Source: Alphaproteobacteria bacterium MarineAlpha10_Bin2
GTDB lineage: Bacteria; Pseudomonadota; Alphaproteobacteria; UBA828
Direction: 5' to 3'
Assembly (NCBI GenBank): GCA_002937555.1
Contig: PTKB01000028.1
Span: 1-15,756, forward strand
Length of the DNA stretch: 15,756 bases
Notes under the pieces: model-generated
The model's input: the letters and a program-made list of their open reading frames with translations, nothing else
Databases searched by the model: none
Told to the model about the DNA's origin: nothing
Shown here: positions 1 to 6,016 of the stretch, piece by piece
How positions within the stretch are numbered: position 1 is the first letter of the stretch
Layout of the letters: each line of letters opens with the position of its first letter
Translations under genes and position numbers: made by a program

Positions 1-1
1 C

Positions 2-361
2 GGCGCCTGCAATCCGTGCAACCCATGTGCAGCGGCGAACCCGTGCAACCCGTGCGGCGCCTGTAACCCTTGCAACCCCTGCGCCGGGGCGAATCCGTGC
101 GGAGCCTGCGGCGCCTGCAATCCTTGTGCAGCGGGCGGCACTTATTCGGACAAATGTGCGGTTCCACGGCTGGTCAAGGCAGCGCTCTGTAATCCGTGCG
201 CGGCAGCGAACCCGTGCAGCCCGTGCGGCGCTTGCAATCCGTGCAATCAGTGCGCAGCGGCAAATCCTTGCAACCCGTGCGGCGCCTGTAATCCGTGCAA
301 TCCTTGCGCGGCGGCGAACCCGTGCAACCCGTGCGGCGCTTGCAATCCGTGCAATCCTTGC
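2..361 (+). repeat. In-frame 54-bp coding repeats (18-residue xxC units)
   Basis: Four full 54-bp units lie at 29-82, 200-253, 254-307 and 308-361, each encoding AAA plus five xxC tripeptides. A half unit lies at 2-28, a degenerate 45-bp unit at 83-127 and a short remnant at 185-199. The non-repeat insert 128-184 splits the array into two blocks. Units 29-82, 254-307 and 308-361 encode identical peptides while differing at several third codon positions. The unit at 200-253 carries two substitutions (NPC to SPC and NPC to NQC), neither touching a cysteine. Confidence 0.95.
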
Positions 362-847
362 GGTGGCGCGCCGACGCCGCAGTTGACGGATGCGGAAGCC
401 AGCGCCGCGTTCGATTGCATCAAAGACGATTTGGTCGCGGCCTATGTCAAGTCCGGTGTCGAGCTTAGCGGCAAATATCAGGGCTGGAACCGCTACAGCA
501 CGGTTCCCTATCTCTCGGATGCGCACGGCCTTCGCTACGTCCACAACTACACCAACGACACAGGCAGCGCGTACGGCAAATATGAGGACGCCGGCGACAT
601 GCCGCCCGGAACCCTAGCGATAAAGGAAAGCTTTGTGCTTTCGAGCGATGGGCGGATCGGCGTCGGCCCGCTGTTCGTCATGGAGAAACACGCGCCCGGA
701 ACATTCCCAGACCGGCGCGATTGGTTCTATTCCATGATCATGCCCAATGGCGCGGTTCAGGACGCCAAGGCGATTCAGAAATTTTGCAACGATTGCCACA
801 TTATCGCCGGCGATGAAGACGACAACTTGATGTTCCTGCCGGATTGA
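2..847 (+). CDS. Cys-rich tripeptide-repeat protein with C-terminal cytochrome P460 domain (5' partial)
   Basis: The frame is open from the left window edge to TGA at 845-847, giving 281 visible residues; the true start and probably a signal peptide lie upstream. Codons 1-120 are almost entirely xxC tripeptides (NPC, GAC) broken by AAA, with 30 cysteines and one 19-residue interruption. From about codon 128 the sequence resembles the cytochrome P460 family: YVHNYTND, GTLAIKESF, GPLFVMEK and YSMIMPNG, then the haem-binding CNDCH at codons 262-266 (785-799). P460 proteins are periplasmic c-type haem proteins, some of which oxidise hydroxylamine or handle NO. The role of the Cys array is unknown; metal or haem binding or a thiol redox function is inference. 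The stop is created by a 17-bp tandem duplication; without it the protein would continue DEYRVGAN to TAA at 883-885. A cupredoxin gene follows at 931. The domain call is fairly sure; the substrate is unknown. Confidence 0.85.
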   Translation, partial: GACNPCNPCAAANPCNPCGACNPCNPCAGANPCGACGACNPCAAGGTYSDKCAVPRLVKAALCNPCAAANPCSPCGACNPCNQCAAANPCNPCGACNPCNPCAAANPCNPCGACNPCNPCGGAPTPQLTDAEASAAFDCIKDDLVAAYVKSGVELSGKYQGWNRYSTVPYLSDAHGLRYVHNYTNDTGSAYGKYEDAGDMPPGTLAIKESFVLSSDGRIGVGPLFVMEKHAPGTFPDRRDWFYSMIMPNGAVQDAKAIQKFCNDCHIIAGDEDDNLMFLPD

Positions 848-860
848 TGTTCCTGCCGGA
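827..860 (+). repeat. Perfect 17-bp tandem duplication that truncates the P460 gene
   Basis: The 17-mer TTGATGTTCCTGCCGGA occurs at 827-843 and again directly at 844-860. Because 17 is not a multiple of three, the second copy is read out of frame and a TGA forms at 845-847. Read in frame from copy two, the sequence encodes LMFLPDEYRVGAN and stops at TAA 883-885. This points to a recent slippage-type duplication or an assembly artefact. Confidence 0.9.
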
Positions 861-930
861 CGAATACCGCGTGGGCGCGAATTAATCCGGCTCGACCTAC
901 CGGATATATCGCCCTGCCAAGGAGACCAAC

Positions 931-1254
931 ATGCGATTGCCGCTCACAGTTCTCGTTTTCGCGCTGTTCCTGTTACCGCTCGCCGCTCATGCCGGCAGCG
1001 ACCACATCATCACGCAGAAGGGCAAGAAGTTCAGCCCCGGGGAAATTAGCATCAAGGCCGGCGACACGGTGACGTTCGTGAACGACGACAAAACGCGCCA
1101 TAACGTCTATTCGAGAACCAAGGGCCACAAGTTCAAGATCAAGAAACAGAAGCCCGGCGATGAAGATTCAATAACGTTCGACAGCGCCGGTGCGATCGAT
1201 GTGCGCTGCGCCATTCATCCTAAAATGAAGCTGGTGATAAACGTCAGCGACTGA
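931..1254 (+). CDS. Exported amicyanin-like cupredoxin (small blue copper protein)
   Basis: A 107-residue protein. Residues 1-21 form a signal peptide (hydrophobic LTVLVFALFLLPLAAHA, cleavage probably after HAG or AHA). The mature part is a single cupredoxin domain of about 85 residues with type 1 copper ligands His57 (in TRHNV), Cys93, His96 and Met99. The C-x2-H-x2-M spacing is that of amicyanin rather than plastocyanin or pseudoazurin (C-x2-H-x4-M). The mature chain is lysine-rich. The start is supported by AAGGAG at 919-924, six bases before the ATG. It probably shuttles electrons in the periplasm, perhaps to or from the upstream P460 protein, whose original stop is only 45 bp away; that partnership is inference from adjacency. 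Confidence 0.88.
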   Translation: MRLPLTVLVFALFLLPLAAHAGSDHIITQKGKKFSPGEISIKAGDTVTFVNDDKTRHNVYSRTKGHKFKIKKQKPGDEDSITFDSAGAIDVRCAIHPKMKLVINVSD

Positions 1255-1270
1255 CCGCCGCCAAAGCGAC

Positions 1271-1296
1271 GGGAAGGCGGAGGGCGCCGCCTCCCC
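1271..1296. terminator. GC-rich hairpin between convergent genes, candidate bidirectional terminator
   Basis: GGGAAGGCGG at 1271-1280 can pair with CCGCCTCCCC at 1287-1296, giving nine of ten pairs with one A-C mismatch and a six-base loop. It sits in the 45-bp gap between the cupredoxin stop (1254) and the SDR stop (1300). There is no T tract on either side, so intrinsic termination is uncertain. Confidence 0.4.
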
Positions 1297-1299
1297 TCG

Positions 1300-2061
1300 C
1301 TAATACTGCACGCGATTGGTGAGCGCGCCGTCGACGACGAGATTGGTGCCGGTGATGAAAGTGGCGATGGGGCTCGCCAGGAATACGCTGGCGGTGGCGA
1401 CTTCTTCCGCCGTCGCCATGCGGCCGGTCTTGTTGAGGCTGAGCGCCTTGCTGTACAGGTCCGGGATGTTGTTTTTGATCATTTCCCACACGCCACCCTC
1501 GAAATAGGTATTGCCCGGCGATACCGAATTGACGCGGATGTTCTTGCCGGCCAATTCGCAGGCCAGGGTTTTGGCGTAATGGATGAGCGCCGCCTTGAAA
1601 GCGCCGTAAGGCCCGGCGGCGAAATCGATCTCGACGCCCGAGACACTGGAAATTATGACGATTGAGCCGGCGTCGGATTTCTCCAATATCGGCAGCGCCG
1701 CTTCCACCGCATTCACGGTATGCAGCAAATCGACTTCGAATTCGGCGCGCCACGAATCCTCGTTGCGCTCAATCGCCAAGGCGCTGACATTGGGGACGAC
1801 GATGTCGAGGCCGCCGAGCGCTTCGGCGCAATCGGTCACCCATTGCCTGACGGCGGCGCCGTCGCGCACGTCGACTGCGCTGCCGCAGGCGTCGACGCCC
1901 TTGGCCTTCAGCGCCGCGACTGCCGCATCCACTTCCTCACCATTGCGCGCGCAAATACCGACATTGCAGCCTTCGTCCGCCAGCAGATTGGCGATGGCGC
2001 GGCCAATGCCTTTGGTGCCGCCCGTGATAATTGCCTTGCGGCCCTTCAAACCCAAATCCAT
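1300..2061 (-). CDS. SDR family NAD(P)-dependent oxidoreductase
   Basis: A 253-residue classical short-chain dehydrogenase/reductase, the usual length for the family. It shows the dinucleotide-binding motif TGGTKGIG at residues 13-20, catalytic Ser139 and the YGAFK motif with Tyr152 and Lys156. The NNAG structural motif is replaced by PNVSA around residues 90-94. Such enzymes reduce ketones or oxidise alcohols with NAD(P)H in the cytosol; the substrate cannot be told. The start at 2061 is chosen because AGGGAGGAG (2069-2077) lies seven bases upstream and the protein begins MDLGLKGRKAI, the standard SDR opening. A longer open frame to 2148 is not supported. It diverges from the flavin oxidoreductase gene at 2202. 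Confidence 0.93.
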   Translation of the reverse strand: MDLGLKGRKAIITGGTKGIGRAIANLLADEGCNVGICARNGEEVDAAVAALKAKGVDACGSAVDVRDGAAVRQWVTDCAEALGGLDIVVPNVSALAIERNEDSWRAEFEVDLLHTVNAVEAALPILEKSDAGSIVIISSVSGVEIDFAAGPYGAFKAALIHYAKTLACELAGKNIRVNSVSPGNTYFEGGVWEMIKNNIPDLYSKALSLNKTGRMATAEEVATASVFLASPIATFITGTNLVVDGALTNRVQY

Positions 2062-2201
2062 GGTAATTCTCCTCCCTTTAAGCTCGGTTGCGGCCCGGCG
2101 CGCGGGCGCTGCATTTTTGTCCCTCAGCAGCCTCATCGTGCAAGACACAGAAGGTTGTGCCGGATAATATGCGCCAACACAACGCCCTAGGGAGTAAAAA
2201 A
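2062..2201. promoter_or_regulatory. Divergent promoter region between SDR and LLM oxidoreductase genes
   Basis: This 140-bp gap separates two diverging genes, so it must hold the start signals for both, including the strong SDR ribosome binding site at 2069-2077 and AGGGAG at 2189-2194 for the rightward gene. A GATAAT at 2163-2168 resembles a -10 box for the rightward gene, but no convincing -35 partner was found at normal spacing. No clear operator repeat was seen. Confidence 0.35.
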
Positions 2202-3164
2202 ATGGAATTCGGATTCAACGTGCCCAACAGCGGCATTCTTGCCAATCCCGGCGACATTAAAACCATTTCTCAGCGTGGCGAGGAGCTCGGATTCACGATC
2301 TTGGCGATTCCCGACCATATTGTTTTTCCGCGCAGTATTTCCTCGCGCTATCCCTATTCCGCCGATGGTGCGTTTACCTTCGCACCGAATTTCGAAGGCG
2401 ATTTTCTCGAGCCCCTGGCGCTGATGGCGCATCTCGCCGCCATTACCACCAAAGCGCGGATCCTGACCTCCGTCATGGTGGTGCCTTACCGCGATCCGAT
2501 CCTCACCGCCAAGCTGGTGTCGACGATCGATGTCATGTCGGGCGGCCGCGTCACGCTCGGCTGCGGCGCCGGCTGGATGGAAGAGGAGTTCGTCGCGGTG
2601 AACGCACCACCGTTCAAGGAGCGCGGCAAGGTGACGGACGAATACATCAAAGCGTTCCGCGAATTGTGGAGCGCCGACAATCCGACTTTCAAAGGCGACT
2701 ATACGGAGTTTTCCGACATCTTCTTCGCGCCCAAGCCGGTGCAATCGCCGCATCCGCCGATTTGGATCGGCGGCGAAAGCATGCCGGCCATCCGCCGCAC
2801 GGCGCGCCTCGGCGACGCCTGGTATCCGATCGGCTGCAATCCGCACCATCCGCTGGACACCATTGAAAAATTCTCCGCCCGCCTCGATACCCTCAAGGCG
2901 GAAGCGGAGAAAATCGACCGCGACCCGGCGACCATCGACCTCGCATTCTGGGCCGTGTGGTTTGGCGGCGATACGCCGACCATGCTGGAAAGCGGCGAGC
3001 GCATGGTGCTGACCGGGAGCGCCGAGGATATCGCGGGCGATATCAAAGCCTTCGAGGCGCTTGGCGTGCGCCATGTTTTGTTTAACTTCCTCGGCGCCAC
3101 TCTCGAAGACTCGCTTGCCAATATGGAAGGCTTCGCCGCCGACGTCATGCCATTGGTGCGCTAA
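2202..3164 (+). CDS. LLM class (luciferase-like) flavin/F420-dependent oxidoreductase 1
   Basis: A 320-residue TIM-barrel oxidoreductase of the bacterial luciferase-like superfamily. Characteristic segments are the N-terminal IPDHIVFP (about residues 36-43), RILTSVMVVPYRDP, the segment SGGRVTLGCGAGWMEEEF, and PPIWIGGESMPAIRRTARLGDAWYP. The pattern fits the subgroup often annotated as F420-dependent (TIGR03619-like), but whether it uses F420 or FMN cannot be decided from the sequence. The start at 2202 is chosen over upstream ATGs because AGGGAG (2189-2194) is correctly spaced and family members begin MEFGFNVP or similar. It is followed after 26 bp by a second, divergent member of the same superfamily, so the two are probably co-transcribed. 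Confidence 0.9.
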   Translation: MEFGFNVPNSGILANPGDIKTISQRGEELGFTILAIPDHIVFPRSISSRYPYSADGAFTFAPNFEGDFLEPLALMAHLAAITTKARILTSVMVVPYRDPILTAKLVSTIDVMSGGRVTLGCGAGWMEEEFVAVNAPPFKERGKVTDEYIKAFRELWSADNPTFKGDYTEFSDIFFAPKPVQSPHPPIWIGGESMPAIRRTARLGDAWYPIGCNPHHPLDTIEKFSARLDTLKAEAEKIDRDPATIDLAFWAVWFGGDTPTMLESGERMVLTGSAEDIAGDIKAFEALGVRHVLFNFLGATLEDSLANMEGFAADVMPLVR

Positions 3165-3190
3165 AACCAGGCACCGTAAGCGACCGGCAA

Positions 3191-4174
3191 ATGAGTTTTC
3201 CTTCACGCGGGCCGCTGGAAATCGGCTTTCAGAACGTGCAGCCGCCGGCGGGTGCGGACGGCGGGTTTCAGATTGCCGATTTCGAGACTACCCGGCGCCT
3301 TGTCCAGGCGTTGGAGCGCAACGGCTTTCACGCCATGTGGGCGGGCGATCATTTGGCCTTTGCCCAACCCATTTTGGACCCGTTGATTCAACTCTCGCAG
3401 GCTTCGGCGATTTCTCAGCGTCTCAAGCTTGGCACGGCGGTCTTCCTACTGCCGCTGCGCCACCCCGCAACCATCGCCAAACAGGTGGCGACTCTCGACC
3501 TGCTGTCATCGGGGCGGGTCATATTTGGCGTCGGTGTCGGCGGCGAGTTTCCCGGTGAATTCGCCTTGAGCGGCGTGGCGGTGAATGAGCGTGGCGCGCG
3601 CCTCAGCGAAGGCATCGATGTCCTGCGCAAATTATGGAGCGGGAAGCCGGTCGCCAACGACGGAAAGTTCTATCCCTTTCCCGAAGTTGAGATGCTGCCG
3701 GCACCGCACACACCCGGCGGCCCGCCGATCTGGTGTGGCGGGCGCAAGGAGCCGGCGCTAAGGCGTGCCGGGCGCATGGCCGATGGCTGGCTTTCCTATG
3801 TGGTGACGCCGGATCAATACCGTGCGGCACTGGAAACCATCGCCGGCGCCGCAGAAGAAGCGGACCGCGATCTCTCCAAATTCGGAACCGGGCATCTCCT
3901 CTTCGTGCGCCTGGCCAAAGATTACGAAAGCGCGCTGAGCTATGCGACGGAGAAGCTGAGCGCGCGCTACGCCATGGATTTCAGCAAGCCGGCCAAACGC
4001 TACTGCGCCCTCGGCACCGCCGAACAGGTGGCTGAATCGATTCGCGAATTCCATGCCGCGGGCGTGCGCCACCTGGTGGTGGACTTTATCGCCGAACGTT
4101 CCGATCAATTGGAGCAGATCGATTATTTCGGCGAGGCGGTGATGCCGCTGCTCGCCGATTTGATAACGCGCTAA
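3191..4174 (+). CDS. LLM class (luciferase-like) flavin/F420-dependent oxidoreductase 2
   Basis: A 327-residue luciferase-like oxidoreductase. Seen features are LEIGFQNVQPP near the N-terminus, HAMWAGDHLAF (about residues 46-56), LKLGTAVFLLPLRHPATIAKQ, SSGRVIFGVGVGGEFPGEF and PPIWCGGRKEPALRRAGRMADGW. It is clearly diverged from its upstream neighbour, so this is not a recent duplication. The ATG at 3191 has only a weak upstream purine stretch (GTAAG/CGACCGG), so the start is less certain than for its neighbour, although the conserved fold begins a few residues later. Its TAA (4172-4174) overlaps the TAG of the convergent kinase gene by three bases. The substrate and cofactor (FMN or F420) are unknown. 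Confidence 0.88.
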   Translation: MSFPSRGPLEIGFQNVQPPAGADGGFQIADFETTRRLVQALERNGFHAMWAGDHLAFAQPILDPLIQLSQASAISQRLKLGTAVFLLPLRHPATIAKQVATLDLLSSGRVIFGVGVGGEFPGEFALSGVAVNERGARLSEGIDVLRKLWSGKPVANDGKFYPFPEVEMLPAPHTPGGPPIWCGGRKEPALRRAGRMADGWLSYVVTPDQYRAALETIAGAAEEADRDLSKFGTGHLLFVRLAKDYESALSYATEKLSARYAMDFSKPAKRYCALGTAEQVAESIREFHAAGVRHLVVDFIAERSDQLEQIDYFGEAVMPLLADLITR

Positions 4175-5598
4175 GCCGGTTTCTTGACCGCCGGCAGGCG
4201 CACCGTTACCTCCGTGCCTTCTCCCGGCGCGCTCTTCATATGGAGCGTACCGCCATGGCCCTCGACCAACAGCTTCGCCAGCGGCAAGCCAAGGCCGGTG
4301 CCTTCGAAGCGCCGCTCCAGACTGCTGTCTACCTGGGTGAACGGCAGCATCGCCTGTTCAATCTCCTGCTCCGACATGCCGATGCCGTCATCGACGATGG
4401 AAATCAACACATCCTCTGCCCCCGCCTCCGCGTGCACGCCGACATGACCGCCTTCAGGCGTGAACTTGACCGCGTTGGACAACAGATTGACGAATATCTG
4501 CAACAGCCTTTGTTCGCTCGCCCGTACCGCCGGCATGGCGCTGAGATCGGCGACGTCGATCATCACGCCGCTTGATTCACCGCTGCCGCGGACAATCGTC
4601 ACAGCTTGCGATATTGCCTTGTCGAGCGCGACCGGCGCGGTGTCGAATTCGAGCTTGCCGGCCTCCACTTTGGAGAGATCGAGAATATCGTTGATGATCG
4701 ACAGCAGGTGCTGGCCGGAGCCGTGAATGTGATCGGCATATTCGTTGTATTTTTGGTGCCCGAGGTCGCCGAACACTTTCTCCATCATCGCCTCGGAAAA
4801 TCCGATGATCGCATTCAAGGGCGTGCGCAATTCATGGCTGATGGTGGCGAGGAAATCGGATTTTGATTTGCTCGACAATTCGGCCTCGCGCGCGGCGGCG
4901 GCGAGCTGGCGCCGTTCGTCCTGGATTTGCCCGGCCATGCTGTTGAAGGCCATGCCGAGCTCGCGATATTCGCGCGGCGTAACATCGGGAAAATTCGGCA
5001 CCCGCGCCTCCAAATCGCCCTTGCCGATCCGCCCCGCTGCGCCGACCACTGCGGATATGGGGCGGATAAGAAGACCGGAAAGCAACCATCCCAAAAGCGC
5101 CGCCAGAACGACACCGCCGACCATGATGCCGATTTGCGCGCCGCGCGAGGCGGCGGCTCTGTCGCGCAGTTCATCCAGCGGCTGCGGCACCATGACGCCC
5201 CAGCCGACGCCCGGAACAACGGTGTATCCGGTGATCATATCGGCTTTCACGGCGGGGGAATAAAACTCCGTCACGCCGCTTTCGCCCTGGATCATGTGCC
5301 CCACCGGCTTGACCCGGGCAATGTTTTTCATCTCCTTGGACCAGTTCGGATTGGGATGGGCAATGATACTTCCGCTGCTGTCGACAATCGCCGCATGCCC
5401 GCGTTCGCCGAAGGTAATCTGACCCTGCAGTTTGGCGATGTAGGTAATCCCCATGGCGCCAATCGCGGTGTCTCCGTCGGGCAACTTCTCGACCAAATAA
5501 ATTGTCGGCCGCCTCTCGGCATCCGCCATGACATTGCTGAAGTGCCGGCCTTTCTCGGTGATCAGCGGCGCCAAGGCGGTAAGACCGTCTTGCGGCAA
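4171..5598 (-). CDS. 3' part of the interrupted histidine kinase (HAMP, HisKA, HATPase_c)
   Basis: This is the longest stretch after the TAG that could still be translated, starting at TTG 5596-5598 (475 residues). It keeps half of the sensor domain, the second membrane helix (residues 156-178), HAMP, HisKA with His255 and the ATPase domain, but lacks the first membrane helix. No convincing ribosome binding site precedes this TTG, so it is more likely a fragment of the larger broken gene than an independent gene. Confidence 0.45.
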   Translation of the reverse strand: MPQDGLTALAPLITEKGRHFSNVMADAERRPTIYLVEKLPDGDTAIGAMGITYIAKLQGQITFGERGHAAIVDSSGSIIAHPNPNWSKEMKNIARVKPVGHMIQGESGVTEFYSPAVKADMITGYTVVPGVGWGVMVPQPLDELRDRAAASRGAQIGIMVGGVVLAALLGWLLSGLLIRPISAVVGAAGRIGKGDLEARVPNFPDVTPREYRELGMAFNSMAGQIQDERRQLAAAAREAELSSKSKSDFLATISHELRTPLNAIIGFSEAMMEKVFGDLGHQKYNEYADHIHGSGQHLLSIINDILDLSKVEAGKLEFDTAPVALDKAISQAVTIVRGSGESSGVMIDVADLSAMPAVRASEQRLLQIFVNLLSNAVKFTPEGGHVGVHAEAGAEDVLISIVDDGIGMSEQEIEQAMLPFTQVDSSLERRFEGTGLGLPLAKLLVEGHGGTLHMKSAPGEGTEVTVRLPAVKKPA

Positions 5599-5946
5599 AA
5601 TATTCTCATCTACCCCGTTATGGTGCAGCGATGATATGACGCGTCCGGCGGGTGAGATGATCGCGAAATGCCGAAAATCGAGAGATTCGGCGAGCTCAGT
5701 GGCGCCCTCGGGCCAACTATTCAGCGATCGGGACTAGACCAGAAAATCAAATAACGCCGCCGCGTCATGGGTATAGAGTTCTAGCGCGTTGGTAATATTC
5801 TTGGCCAGCAGCAAGTGCTTTTCTTCGACCGAAGATAGCTCGCGCAAATAAGAGGTACGCTCGACCCACAGCCCGATAAACAGAACCGGGACAATGGCGA
5901 TCAAAGTAAATGTCGCTGTGAGCGTGTAACGCAACCGAATCTTCAA
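4171..5946 (-). pseudogene. Membrane sensor histidine kinase interrupted by an in-frame TAG
   Basis: The frame spans 592 codons including the stop, with a single internal TAG at 5734-5736 (codon 71). The start is TTG at 5944-5946 with AGGAG six bases upstream. Codons 5-27 form the first membrane helix. An extracytoplasmic sensor region resembling dCache follows to about codon 268 and crosses the TAG without a change of frame. A second membrane helix lies near codons 272-294. Then come HAMP, a HisKA domain with SHELRTPLN (phospho-acceptor His at codon 371), the N box NLLSNAVKF, the G1 box DDGIGM and the G2 box GTGLGL. No response regulator lies nearby, so it is an orphan kinase. The TAG may be a real nonsense mutation, a read-through site or a sequencing error. 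The intact downstream frame suggests the lesion is recent. Confidence 0.7.
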
Positions 5947-5993
5947 GCAATTCTCCTAGTATTGCGTTGTTGCCGGGCGCGAGCCTCATCAAT

Positions 5994-6009
5994 TAAACAT
6001 ACATGTTTA
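5994..6009. repeat. AT-rich inverted repeat upstream of the kinase gene
   Basis: TAAACAT (5994-6000) and ATGTTTA (6003-6009) are perfect inverted arms around a two-base spacer. They lie in the 70-bp gap between the hydrolase stop (6017) and the kinase start (5946), both on the minus strand. The position suits an operator for the kinase gene. The tiny loop makes a terminator hairpin less likely. Function is inferred only from position and symmetry. Confidence 0.4.
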
Positions 6010-6016
6010 CAGCGTC

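Noticed and set aside
2..361. Short regular repeats that could suggest a CRISPR array or minisatellite
   Set aside because: The repeats are in-frame coding units with no unique spacers of constant length, and the amino-acid sequence is better conserved than the DNA.
27..386. A 119-residue open frame, very rich in Arg and Ala, across the repeat region
   Set aside because: It is the +1 shadow of the NPC/GAC repeat. The Cys-rich frame joins without a break to the P460 domain, and the substitutions between units are synonymous only in that frame.
2187..3206. Long antisense open frame (339 codons) opposite the first flavin oxidoreductase
   Set aside because: Its translation shows no family motif and has the His/Arg/Gly-rich composition of an antisense frame in GC-rich DNA; the opposite strand has a clear family match and ribosome binding site.
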